64,000 nt of DNA, taken from the NCBI RefSeq assembly GCF_043641925.1, contig NZ_JBHZRU010000004.1, positions 142,612 through 206,611 of the forward strand, given 5' to 3'. Position numbers and translations under genes: made by a program. The notes under the pieces are model-generated. The model searched no databases, had not been told where the DNA came from, and worked only from the letters and a program-made list of their open reading frames with translations. The stretch comes from Paenisporosarcina quisquiliarum_A. GTDB taxonomy: Bacteria; Bacillota; Bacilli; Bacillales_A; Planococcaceae. Of the stretch, positions 40,354-49,023 are shown piece after piece. Numbering within the stretch: the stretch's first letter is position 1; each line of letters begins with the position of its first letter.

Positions 40354-41541
40354 TTACTCATCGTCATCTGAACCGAACATATACGTTCGGTGATGGAATT
40401 TCATACTAAATACTAATCCTAACGCCAACATATTTCCCATGAGAGAACTTCCCCCGTAACTAATAAACGGAAGCGGGATCCCTGTGATTGGTAACAATTG
40501 AATCGTCATCCCGATGTTTTGGAACACATGGAAAGTGACCATAGCGATAATACCTGCACAAACATAGGTAGAAAAAGGATCTTTTAACTGTAAAGTTATT
40601 TTCGTTAAATGATAGATTAATAGGAAAAATAAACTGACGACGATACTTGCGCCGATAAAGCCATATTCTTCCCCGATTACACTAAAGATGAAATCTGTAT
40701 GATTTTCTGGAATATAGACTTCTCGATTTTGAAAACCTTTGCCGAAGATTTCACCAGAGCCAATGGCATTTAAAGAATTGATTAAATGATACCCTTCAGC
40801 AGATGCATAAGATTCAGGATCTAACCACGAATAGACTCGTCCAAACTGATAGGGCTTAAAGCCGAATTTTTCTTGTAAAAATTCTTGCATAAAGACAGCC
40901 ATCCATAAAAGGAATCCACCTACAATTGCGGTACCTGCAAAAATAGGCAATATAAGTTTCCAAGTAATGCCGCCAACTATAATTAAGGCAGCAGTGATGG
41001 CAATAAATACAAGAGATGTACCTAAATCGGGTTGCTGCATGATGAAAATCAACGGGAATATAGCAGTCGCAACAATTTTGCCAAGAAGTAGTAAGTCCGT
41101 TTTAAGTGATTTCATCGGGAATTTTTCGTGATGAGAACTAATCAAGCGTGCGGCTGTTAAAATGAAAAAGGTTTTCATGAATTCGGAAGGTTGTATACTA
41201 CCAAGACCAGGCAAGTGGAACCAGCTCTTTGCTCCACCACGTAATTCACCAATTTGTCCTTTTCCTTCAGGCATAAAGATTAAAATAATCAGCAAGAAAA
41301 TCCCTACTGCGTAAAGACCCCACGACATTTTCTTGTATTGTTCGGGTTCGAAAAACATGGCAAACCCAATAATGACTGCACCGACTACATACCAAAATGC
41401 TTGCCTAGGAATAAAATTCATCCCATACTGTCCAGTTGTTTGTGCCGAAGAGATGGCGAATAAGCTTACGATTAAAAATAAAAATAAGATAAAAGCGAGC
41501 GTCCAGTCAAAACGGTCCGCAAAACTTTTCTTTGTTTCCAT
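40354..41541 (-). CDS. rodA: RodA/FtsW/SpoVE-family lipid II polymerase (RodA-like)
   Basis: 395 residues with ten predicted spans, a SEDS-family peptidoglycan glycosyltransferase used in wall elongation. Signatures: GLGSIQPSEFMKTFFILT, MQQPDLGTSLVFIAI, and the extracellular PESYASAEGYHLINSLNAIGSG with the Asp/Glu region; the C-terminus TGIPLPFISYGGSS is conserved. The ATG at 41541 follows AGGTGA. The adjoining ddl-murF genes support a wall role; RodA rather than FtsW is favoured by the sequence type but not proven. Confidence 0.9.
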   Translation of the reverse strand: METKKSFADRFDWTLAFILFLFLIVSLFAISSAQTTGQYGMNFIPRQAFWYVVGAVIIGFAMFFEPEQYKKMSWGLYAVGIFLLIILIFMPEGKGQIGELRGGAKSWFHLPGLGSIQPSEFMKTFFILTAARLISSHHEKFPMKSLKTDLLLLGKIVATAIFPLIFIMQQPDLGTSLVFIAITAALIIVGGITWKLILPIFAGTAIVGGFLLWMAVFMQEFLQEKFGFKPYQFGRVYSWLDPESYASAEGYHLINSLNAIGSGEIFGKGFQNREVYIPENHTDFIFSVIGEEYGFIGASIVVSLFFLLIYHLTKITLQLKDPFSTYVCAGIIAMVTFHVFQNIGMTIQLLPITGIPLPFISYGGSSLMGNMLALGLVFSMKFHHRTYMFGSDDDE

Positions 41542-41700
41542 ATATGTCACCTAAATTTCTAATTGAAGTCAATTTGTTGTTTCATTATACCGTAACTTCA
41601 TCTGATTTGCTTGTGCAGTTAGTCATGACGAATCTTTCGTTCAAATGTTTCATTCTTCATAAAGACTGCTTATAATAGAGGGAGAAATGGAGTGATGATC

Positions 41701-42465
41701 GTGGTGAAAAAAGCACGTGATGCAGAAGATTATATTCACCATATTTATATACATATGAATGAGACAGACCAATTCGTTATTTTTAGTGGATTAACATTGG
41801 AACAGTTTGTCTTATCTGCAGGTCCCATGCAGAATTTATTGCTCCTGAAACATCAATACGAAGACGGGTCATTTAATATGCATACACAATTCGAGTTTGT
41901 TCCCGCTGACGAAATTCGTTCATTTCTCAAAGAGTTTGTCGATTCCCCAACCGATTTGAGATTTATTGATTTTGCTGAAGAACGAAAATTGAATACATTA
42001 ACGCCACAGGAACAAGCTGAACTTTTATATATGGGTCACAAGAAAGAGGCAATTCGACCACCATTTTATTACCAACTTCAAAATCGCTTTGTTTATTTGG
42101 CGAATGAAGAAGAGAGTATGACAAAAATTTATTTTAGAGAATTAGTCGATTCCGAAGAGTTGGTTGTAAATGTTATGAACAATTATGTGAAAGATAAAGA
42201 AAAAGGTTCTGCTTTTTGGAGACGCAAAACAAAACAAAGCTTCCCTATTATGACAGTCGAAGATGTTAAGGCATTGCGACCGTTATTAAAAGAAGGTGTT
42301 CTTATATCTTTATATAAACAGGAAAAACCTAAATCTATTTATGAAGTTGAAGTGCGTTTATTACCGGAAAATGTCTTTCCTGATGAAGTATGGGACGAAT
42401 TAACCTCCATTTTAGGGGAACGTCCAGAGGAAACTATACGTTTCCACCTACAATCTCTTGCATAA
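41701..42465 (+). CDS. Conserved hypothetical protein upstream of ddl
   Basis: About 254 residues, no signal peptide or membrane span, with mixed alpha/beta composition. I do not recognise a domain. Blocks: IYIHMNETDQFVIFSGL, FEFVPADEIRSFLKEF, FIDFAEERKLNTLTPQEQAE, PPFYYQLQNRFVYLANE. Start uncertain: GTG at 41701 has GGAG 8 nt upstream; GTG 41704 and ATG 41695 are alternatives. The neighbours (rodA-like divergent, ddl downstream) hint at envelope context, but a hairpin separates it from ddl. Confidence 0.7.
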   Translation: MVKKARDAEDYIHHIYIHMNETDQFVIFSGLTLEQFVLSAGPMQNLLLLKHQYEDGSFNMHTQFEFVPADEIRSFLKEFVDSPTDLRFIDFAEERKLNTLTPQEQAELLYMGHKKEAIRPPFYYQLQNRFVYLANEEESMTKIYFRELVDSEELVVNVMNNYVKDKEKGSAFWRRKTKQSFPIMTVEDVKALRPLLKEGVLISLYKQEKPKSIYEVEVRLLPENVFPDEVWDELTSILGERPEETIRFHLQSLA

Positions 42466-42488
42466 ATTAGTGCAAGGGATTGTTTTTT
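42452..42488 (+). terminator. Terminator after the hypothetical gene
   Basis: AATCTCTTGCA / TGCAAGGGATT stem, TTTTTT tail, overlapping the stop. Confidence 0.85.
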
Positions 42489-42555
42489 AATTTCAATTCA
42501 TGGGTATGGTTAGTTCGTGATAAACTTAACGTATCCAACAACTGGAGGTATATAG

Positions 42556-43647
42556 ATGAAAAAGAGAATTGGCTTATTATATGGTGGTAAATCAGCAGAA
42601 CATGAAGTGTCGCTGTCTACTGCATGTGCAGTTACGCAAGCGTTAAATTTTAGTGAATATGAAGTGTACCCTATCTACATCACGCAAGAAGGCGAATGGA
42701 GAAAAGGCCTAGAACTTCAAGCTCCTGTCGAGTCTATAGAACAATTGCAAATTGAAAGTTCAACGGATGAAGAGTTATCAAATAATATTACGAACTTTTT
42801 AATCAGTGATTCAGATTCAACTGATGAAGAATCAACTTTGGATGTGATCTTCCCAGTTCTTCACGGCCCAAATGGAGAAGACGGTACCGTGCAAGGATTG
42901 CTAGAAGTATTGAACCTTCCTTATATCGGAAATGGTGTTTTGGCTTCAGCTGCTGGGATGGACAAAGTTGTCATGAAGCAACTATTTGCACAAGTAGGCT
43001 TAAAACAAGTACCTTATGTGCATTTTATTCGAAGAGAATGGCAAAATAATCAACAGAAATGGCTTGATAATGTAGAACAAACATTAAATTGGCCAGTTTT
43101 TGTTAAACCAGCAAACTTAGGTTCAAGTGTTGGAATTAGCAAGGCGACGAACCGCGAAGAGTTTATTGAAGCCGTGAATTTTGCATTGAAATATGATCGT
43201 AAAATTGTTGTAGAGCAAGGCATTAAAGCGCGTGAAATCGAAATGGGTGTTCTTGGTAACGACGAGCCTAAATGTTCGGTGGCTGGTGAAATCAAACCAT
43301 TGAAAGATTTCTATGACTACCAAGCGAAATACAAAGATGGCAATACAGCGATGATTATTCCTGCAGAGATTTCTACAGACATCGAAAAGACGATGGAAGA
43401 TATGGCGATTAAAGCATTCAAAGTGTTAGATTGTGCTGGCTTAGTTCGTGCAGATTTCTTTGTGACGGATGATCATGAGGTGTTAATTAATGAAGTGAAT
43501 ACACTTCCTGGATTTACTCCATTTAGCATGTTCCCACTTCTATGGCAGCATACGGGTGTAAGCTATCCGGAATTAATTAATCAATTAATCGAATTGGCAA
43601 TTGAGCGTCACGCTGAAAAACAACAGCTTCAATACAAAATGGATTGA
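42556..43647 (+). CDS. ddl: D-alanine--D-alanine ligase
   Basis: 363 residues of the ATP-grasp fold, making D-Ala-D-Ala for lipid II. GLLYGGKSAEHEVSLSTA is the N-terminal signature; FPVLHGPNGEDGTVQGLLE, PVFVKPANLGSSVGISK and INEVNTLPGFTPFSMFP are the ATP/Mg and substrate motifs. It contains an insertion around SDSDSTDEES. murF follows after 11 bp, forming ddl-murF as in Bacillus. Confidence 0.97.
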   Translation: MKKRIGLLYGGKSAEHEVSLSTACAVTQALNFSEYEVYPIYITQEGEWRKGLELQAPVESIEQLQIESSTDEELSNNITNFLISDSDSTDEESTLDVIFPVLHGPNGEDGTVQGLLEVLNLPYIGNGVLASAAGMDKVVMKQLFAQVGLKQVPYVHFIRREWQNNQQKWLDNVEQTLNWPVFVKPANLGSSVGISKATNREEFIEAVNFALKYDRKIVVEQGIKAREIEMGVLGNDEPKCSVAGEIKPLKDFYDYQAKYKDGNTAMIIPAEISTDIEKTMEDMAIKAFKVLDCAGLVRADFFVTDDHEVLINEVNTLPGFTPFSMFPLLWQHTGVSYPELINQLIELAIERHAEKQQLQYKMD

Positions 43648-43658
43648 GTGTGGAATAA

Positions 43659-45029
43659 ATGAAAAAACAATTAAGTCAAATAGCTAAGTGGTTAGAAAAA
43701 GATTTAGATCAACATTTAGACGTAATCGTAACTGGGGTATCTATTAATACCAAAACGCTTCACCCTGGTGACTTATTCATTCCTTTTAAAGGGGAACGTG
43801 TAAATGGTCACCAATATGTGCAACAAGCCTTTAGTCAAGGAGCTTCTGCAGCTCTTTGGCAAAGTGATGAGCCCAATCCGCCTAGTGATCTACCTATTAT
43901 TTTAGTAGAAGATTGCGAAAAAGCGTTGCAACAAATGGCTAGATTATATCGTTCGGAACATCAAGCGACGTTCATTGGAATTACAGGGTCAAACGGTAAA
44001 ACATCCACAAAGGATTTAGTAGCGGGTGTATTATCTCCGTTTTTCCGCGTTCAAAAAACAGCGGGTAATTTTAATAATAATTTAGGCTTACCTTTAACGA
44101 TTTTAGATTTAGACGAAGAGACCGAATTTGCCATATTAGAAATGGGTATGAGTGGCTTTGGAGAAATTGAGTTCTTATCCCATTTAGCGGAACCTCATTA
44201 TGTAGTGATTACGAATATTGGTGAAGCACATATGCAAGATTTGGGTTCAAGGTCTGGAATTGCAAAAGCTAAGTTTGAAATAGTGGAAGGTCTTCAAACG
44301 GGTGGCAAACTTTTCTTTGATGGAGATGAGCCTTTATTGGAGCCGTTTGTCAAAACATTTGAGGGAGAAGCAGTTTCCTTTGGATATGAACAAACGAATG
44401 CTCTTTCTGCTTTAAATATTCAAGCGACTGAAAAAGGGAGTCAGTTTGATGTAACAGGATTGCTGACAGGTTCGTATTCCATTCCTGTGCTCGGTAAACA
44501 TCAAGTGAAGAATGCTTTAGTCGCGATTTTAATTGCTCATGAAGCGGGGCTGAGTAGTGAGCAGATTCATCAATCGTTAGCGCAAGTGTCTTTAACAGAC
44601 ATGCGGATGCAAGTTATTCCAGCGTCTAATGAAGCATTGTTTATTAACGATGCCTATAACGCTGCTCCAACTTCCATGAAAGCAGCTTTAGAATTTTTAA
44701 CGGATTCTAAAATTCGCCCAGAGAAGTGGGTTGTCCTTGGAGATATGTTGGAATTAGGTGACAATGAAAAGCAATTCCATCAAGAAGTAGCTAAGTTTCT
44801 TCCTATAGAATCAATTCAAGGAATTTGTTTATATGGATCTAGAATGAAGCACTTATATGAAGATCTACAAAATGACTGGCCAGAAGATCGGTTGTTGTGG
44901 TCAGAGACTAATTACGAACCAATTATTCAAAAATTACGTGAAGAAACCTCGTCAAATAGCATGATTTTAGTTAAAGGGTCTCGAGGCATGGCATTAGAAA
45001 AAGTGATTGAACCTTTTAAAGAAATTTGA
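43659..45029 (+). CDS. murF: UDP-MurNAc-tripeptide--D-Ala-D-Ala ligase MurF
   Basis: 456 residues. Adds D-Ala-D-Ala to the UDP-MurNAc tripeptide in the cytoplasm. The N-terminal domain has VSINTKTLHPGDLFIPFKGE; the ATP loop is GITGSNGKTSTKDLVAG near residue 110; the C-terminal domain has NDAYNAAPTSMKAAL. Full length. Its product chemistry uses the Ddl product encoded directly upstream. Confidence 0.97.
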   Translation: MKKQLSQIAKWLEKDLDQHLDVIVTGVSINTKTLHPGDLFIPFKGERVNGHQYVQQAFSQGASAALWQSDEPNPPSDLPIILVEDCEKALQQMARLYRSEHQATFIGITGSNGKTSTKDLVAGVLSPFFRVQKTAGNFNNNLGLPLTILDLDEETEFAILEMGMSGFGEIEFLSHLAEPHYVVITNIGEAHMQDLGSRSGIAKAKFEIVEGLQTGGKLFFDGDEPLLEPFVKTFEGEAVSFGYEQTNALSALNIQATEKGSQFDVTGLLTGSYSIPVLGKHQVKNALVAILIAHEAGLSSEQIHQSLAQVSLTDMRMQVIPASNEALFINDAYNAAPTSMKAALEFLTDSKIRPEKWVVLGDMLELGDNEKQFHQEVAKFLPIESIQGICLYGSRMKHLYEDLQNDWPEDRLLWSETNYEPIIQKLREETSSNSMILVKGSRGMALEKVIEPFKEI

Positions 45030-45081
45030 ACACATGGTTTATGAAAGAATGAATCATACTAGTTGAGAAGAGGTGTAGGAG

Positions 45082-45801
45082 ATGAAAACAGGAGTGTTGT
45101 GCATACATGGTTTTACTGGTGGTCCATATGAAGTTCAACCATTTGTGGATTTCCTCAATCTTAAAACAGACTGGGTTGTCAAAACACCGACATTGCCCGG
45201 TCATGGTCCTACACTTTCTTTAAAAAAAATGACAGCTGAGAATTGGATGATGGAGGCTGAGCAAGCACTTCGTTTATTACAAAAAGAAGTGGATCGAGTC
45301 GTTATTGTAGGCTTCTCTATGGGAGGATTAATCGCCTTATATTTAGCACAGCGTTATAAAGTGGACCGTGTGGTGTTATTAAGTGCAGCTGCAAAATATA
45401 TAAGTGGTGGACAACTATTAGAAGATGTCAAAGATATCATGACTGACATGTTACACCGAAAGCTAGCGACGAATACATTTTATCATTTATATGAATATAA
45501 ACTGACCCACACCCCACTTAAAGCAACCATTGAATTTTTACGGATCGTGAAAATGGTCGAGCCTTATTATGCCTCCATTAAAACGCCAGTATGTATTGTT
45601 CAGGGTCGAAAGGATGGCATCGTACCATTTGCGACAGCGGAATACTTATTCGAAAATCTAGGGAGCACTGAAAAAGAATTGATTATATCTGAAAGCGGAA
45701 AACACCATATTTGTTATAGCGACGACTGTGAAGATTGGTTCGAACGTGTGATGTTATTTCTACAACCCCAAGAGAAAACTAATAATTGTGACTGTGGCTG
45801 A
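45082..45801 (+). CDS. Carboxylesterase (Est30/YvaK-type alpha/beta hydrolase)
   Basis: 239 residues. CIHGFTGGPYEVQPF near the start forms the oxyanion region; the nucleophile elbow is GFSMGGLIALYLAQ; a late acid residue is in QGRKDGIVPF, and the His is near SESGKHHICYSDD. This is the arrangement of the small monoacylglycerol/carboxylesterases of Bacillus. Cytosolic. It follows murF by 52 bp; a terminator comes after it. Confidence 0.9.
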   Translation: MKTGVLCIHGFTGGPYEVQPFVDFLNLKTDWVVKTPTLPGHGPTLSLKKMTAENWMMEAEQALRLLQKEVDRVVIVGFSMGGLIALYLAQRYKVDRVVLLSAAAKYISGGQLLEDVKDIMTDMLHRKLATNTFYHLYEYKLTHTPLKATIEFLRIVKMVEPYYASIKTPVCIVQGRKDGIVPFATAEYLFENLGSTEKELIISESGKHHICYSDDCEDWFERVMLFLQPQEKTNNCDCG

Positions 45802-45859
45802 TTAATTGCATATGGTGGCAAATCATGTTAAAGTGTTTAGAGCAATGGATACATTTTGT

Positions 45860-45894
45860 AAAGTCTCTTCGCTTGTTGAAGAGGACTTTTTTTT
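45860..45894 (+). terminator. Terminator after the esterase gene
   Basis: AAGTCTCTTC/GAAGAGGACTT stem, TTTTTTTT tail. Confidence 0.87.
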
Positions 45895-45924
45895 GAACAT
45901 AACGGTTTGTTCAATTTTTAAGGG

Positions 45925-46221
45925 TAGGATGTTTTGTTAAGATTATCAAAACTGCGAGTCGCACCTAAACTCATTAAACGCTCGTTTAGTGGATGTTAAA
46001 CTGGCCGCTTTCGAAAACGTGTATTTTGCGTTTTCCAACATGCTTCCCTCTGATCGAACCGCTCGGCAAAAGACCGGGCTTTCCTTTAAATATAAGTCCC
46101 CTCTGATTAAACTACAGAGAATTTTAAGTAACGGAAACGTTCCTCGTATAGGCTCGAATTTGCCGCAACTTCATCTGAAATGTAACCATTTGTCAAATGT
46201 AAAGAAAAAGGAGATTAAATT
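45925..46221 (+). promoter_or_regulatory. Long structured leader region before cshA
   Basis: About 300 nt with no good gene. It holds several possible hairpins: TTAAACGCTCGTTTA (45974-45990 region), GAAAACG/CGTTTTC near 46015-46037, and CGAACCGCTCGGCAAAAGACCGGGC near 46065-46090. The open frame at 45989-46225 has no ribosome site and an atypical composition. A leader of this length would fit a cold- or RNA-structure-responsive DEAD-box helicase mRNA; this is inference. Confidence 0.4.
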
Positions 46222-47751
46222 TTGACAAATTTTTCAGAATTAAATATTAGTGCATCAACATTAAAATCCGTAAAACGTATGGGTTTTGAAGAAGCAACAC
46301 CGATTCAAGAAGGTACAATTAAATTCGGTATGGAAGGCCGCGATATTATCGGTCAAGCACAAACGGGTACTGGTAAAACAGCTGCGTTTGGTATTCCATT
46401 AATTGAAAAAATTGACCCTAAAAACAACAACATTCAAGGTCTAATTATTGCACCAACTCGTGAATTAGCGATTCAAGTTTCAGAAGAAATTTACCGAATC
46501 GGTCAAGACAAACGTGTGAAAATTTTATCTGTTTACGGTGGCCAAGAAATTGGACGTCAAATCCGTGCATTGAAAAACAATCCACATATTATCGTGGGTA
46601 CACCTGGTCGTCTTTTAGACCATATTAACCGTCGTACTTTGAAATTGGATAACGTTCAAACGCTTATTTTAGATGAAGCGGATGAAATGTTAAACATGGG
46701 CTTCATTGAAGACATCAACACAATTATGGAAAGTGTTCCGGCTGAACGTCAAACGTTGTTATTCTCAGCAACTATGCCAAAACCAATCCAAAAAATTGCA
46801 GAGAAATTCATGAAAAACCCTGAAATTGTTAAGATCCAATCAAAAGAAATGACAGTTGAAAACATCGAACAATTTTTCGTTAAATCGCATGAGCGTGAAA
46901 AATTCGATATCTTGTCTCGCGTAATTAACGTTCACCAACCGGAATTAGCGATCATCTTTGGTCGTACGAAACGCCGCGTTGATGAATTATCACATGCATT
47001 AAGCATCCGTGGTTATATTGCTGAAGGTATTCATGGTGATTTAAGCCAAGCGAAACGTATGTCTGTATTAAAACAATTTAAAGAAAACAAAATTGACATC
47101 CTAGTTGCTACTGACGTAGCGGCACGTGGACTTGATATTACAGGCGTTACTCACGTTTATAACTACGATATTCCACAAGATCCAGAAAGCTATGTTCACC
47201 GTATCGGTCGTACTGGCCGTGCTGGTAAAAGTGGTGTGGCAGTAACTTTTGTTACTCCACGTGAAATGGGTTACCTACGTATCGTTGAAGAAACAACGAA
47301 AAAACGTATGTCACCATTACGCCCACCAAGTTCTGATGAGGCTCTAGTTGGTCAACAACGTCTAGCTGTTGAGTCACTTTCTGAAATGGTTAGCAAAAAC
47401 AATATTGGTGATTACCGTTCATTCGCAACGGAATTACTTGAAAAACATGAAGCAGTTGATATTATTGCAGCAGCATTAAAATCAATGACTCGTGAGCCAA
47501 GTGATACACCGGTATCAATTTCTGAAGAACGCCCATTGCCATCTCGTAAAGAGGGCGGAGGCGGACGCAGCGGCGGAGGCTATAAAGGCAATCGCAGTGG
47601 TGGTGGTGGACGTAGTTCATCAGGTTCTTCTAGTCGCGGTTATGATCGTAGTGGATCACGTCGCAGTAGCGGTCCTCGTGATGGTTCTTCATCATCTCAA
47701 GGTACTAGCAAAGGTGGACGTCCACGTACATCTTCACGTCGTGAAAGCTAA
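46222..47751 (+). CDS. cshA: DEAD-box RNA helicase CshA
   Basis: 509 residues. ATP-dependent RNA unwinding in cold adaptation, ribosome assembly and the RNA degradosome. The TTG at 46222 follows AAAAGGAG by 8 nt. Motifs: Q-motif FEEATPIQ, AQTGTGKTAAFGIP, PTRELAIQ, VGTPGRLLD, LDEADEMLNMGF, LFSATMP, VATDVAARGLDI and YVHRIGRTGRAGKSG. The last 70 residues are Gly/Ser/Arg-rich (GGGGRSGGGYKGNRSGG), an RNA-binding tail like those of CshA proteins. The codon use is notably optimal, suggesting high expression. Confidence 0.95.
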   Translation: MTNFSELNISASTLKSVKRMGFEEATPIQEGTIKFGMEGRDIIGQAQTGTGKTAAFGIPLIEKIDPKNNNIQGLIIAPTRELAIQVSEEIYRIGQDKRVKILSVYGGQEIGRQIRALKNNPHIIVGTPGRLLDHINRRTLKLDNVQTLILDEADEMLNMGFIEDINTIMESVPAERQTLLFSATMPKPIQKIAEKFMKNPEIVKIQSKEMTVENIEQFFVKSHEREKFDILSRVINVHQPELAIIFGRTKRRVDELSHALSIRGYIAEGIHGDLSQAKRMSVLKQFKENKIDILVATDVAARGLDITGVTHVYNYDIPQDPESYVHRIGRTGRAGKSGVAVTFVTPREMGYLRIVEETTKKRMSPLRPPSSDEALVGQQRLAVESLSEMVSKNNIGDYRSFATELLEKHEAVDIIAAALKSMTREPSDTPVSISEERPLPSRKEGGGGRSGGGYKGNRSGGGGRSSSGSSSRGYDRSGSRRSSGPRDGSSSSQGTSKGGRPRTSSRRES

Positions 47752-47763
47752 ATTAAATTTCAG

Positions 47764-47797
47764 ATACCACAGTCCTAACCGACTGTGGTATTTTTTT
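47764..47797 (+). terminator. Terminator after cshA
   Basis: ATACCACAGTC/GACTGTGGTAT stem, TTTTTTT tail. Confidence 0.93.
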
Positions 47798-47850
47798 GTT
47801 TTGAGAAAAAACAGTGCATACTACTTCTTCAGATTGTTGACAAATAATTA

Positions 47851-47983
47851 TGTTGATTTCCATTGCTGCGGACGCTTTCCGCGGGCAAGACTTCAGCCGC
47901 TTCCCTCGCGTTGCTCAGTCCAGGGTCTTCAGTTCTTGCTGATTCCGCTGGAGTCGCCGCCTCCATTTTAATCAACAGAAATC
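47851..47983 (-). repeat. Family R imperfect repeat, copy 5
   Basis: TGTTGATTTCCATTG...GGACGCTTTCCGCGGGC...CAGTCCAGGGTC...GGAGTCGCC...ATCAACAGAAATC; closest to the copy at 31535. Confidence 0.85.
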
Positions 47984-48134
47984 GGTATAAAAATAGATAT
48001 AACAATGTGCGTTTTACTCATATAAGGATAAACACAATTGATTTTATAACTGCCAACTACAAATTTAATTCAGCGGCATGACTACTAAAAAAATACTTAA
48101 ACATGCATGCCTCTACAAACCATTTTGGAGGAAA

Positions 48135-48278
48135 GTGGTTGGCTATTACTGAAGACTCCTGCGGAAAAACGAAATACGCGAGACTCCACAGGCAACGAAT
48201 AATCGCAGGAGCATAGATTTTTAACAGCCGAGAGGGCTTGCGTTTCGTCCGCGGAAAGCGTAGGAAATAACCAACCAC
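48135..48278. repeat. Family S repeat, copy 2
   Basis: 144 bp bounded by GTGGTTGG / CCAACCAC. It shares GGCTATT, CTGAAGACTCCTGCGGAAAA and CGAAATACGC-like sequence with the 31794 copy, plus an extra GTCCGCGGAAAGCGTAGG block. It lies about 150 bp after a family R copy, as at 31.8 kb. Confidence 0.8.
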
Positions 48279-48357
48279 CATCTATTTCAATCAAGTTAAT
48301 CTAAATCCATGCTGGAAATTGGTAAATAATTGGGTAAAAGCGCATGAAACATGAAAT

Positions 48358-48431
48358 TGAGTGAAAGATATCAATGTGAGAGAGAAAGATTGTCTGTTGA
48401 AAGAGAAAGATAGACAGATGAAAGAGCAAGC
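48358..48431. repeat. Phased array (TGAAAGAGAAAGAT core)
   Basis: Units starting near 48358, 48377, 48398 and 48419, the last three 21 nt apart. The same style as the arrays at 2.8 and 11.8 kb but with a different core. Confidence 0.65.
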
Positions 48432-48543
48432 TTTCCTAAATAAGTGTTTACACGTAATTTAATATCCAAAAAATATCCTAATCACATTTATAATGAAACA
48501 TTTTTCCTGTAATATCGTATGCATAGAGAAAGAAGGTGTTTGA

Positions 48544-49023
48544 ATGAGAAATGAACCCGTCAATCGAATTTCAGTTAAAGGGTTAAAAGTGTGGAGGATA
48601 TATGGTGTCATGCACACTGTTATAATAGTTCTTTTAGCGATTGGTGCGAGCGCATTAAATTGGTGGCTTGAAGGACCGATGTGGATTTACATAGTAAGTA
48701 TTGTGATTCCGGTAGCATATGGATACATATTCATTTATTTATTTCCAAAGCTGAGATGGTTGCGTTGGAGATATGAAGTGAGAGAAGAAGAAATTGAATT
48801 GCAGCATGGGTTGTTTGTGGTTAAACGGACGTTGGTCCCGATGGTTCGAGTTCAACATGTTGATACGGAACAAGGTCCAATTTTAAGAAAGCACGACCTA
48901 GCATCTATTACGATTTCTACTGCTGCGACAAGTCATACGATTCCTGCTTTAGTAACGGCCGAGGCAGATGAACTTAGATCTCGAATCTCTACCTTGGCAA
49001 GGGTGGCTGAAGATGATGTCTGA
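48544..49023 (+). CDS. ydbS: PH-domain membrane protein YdbS
   Basis: 159 residues, the same length as B. subtilis YdbS. Two spans (IVLLAIGASALNWWL and IVSIVIPVAYGYIFIYLF) followed by a bacterial pleckstrin-like bPH2 domain (YEVREEEIELQHGLFVVKRTLVPMVRVQHVDTE). The ydbS-ydbT pair is reported in B. subtilis to affect resistance to some antimicrobial compounds, in particular when expressed from a sigma-W operon. It overlaps ydbT by 8 bp. Confidence 0.92.
   Translation: MRNEPVNRISVKGLKVWRIYGVMHTVIIVLLAIGASALNWWLEGPMWIYIVSIVIPVAYGYIFIYLFPKLRWLRWRYEVREEEIELQHGLFVVKRTLVPMVRVQHVDTEQGPILRKHDLASITISTAATSHTIPALVTAEADELRSRISTLARVAEDDV

Noticed and set aside
45989..46225. 78-codon frame in the cshA leader
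   Set aside because: No ribosome site, overlaps the cshA start, composition unlike the neighbouring genes.
47492..47971. 159-codon frame over the 3' end of cshA
   Set aside because: Out-of-frame shadow of the Gly/Arg-rich tail, continuing through the terminator into a family R repeat.
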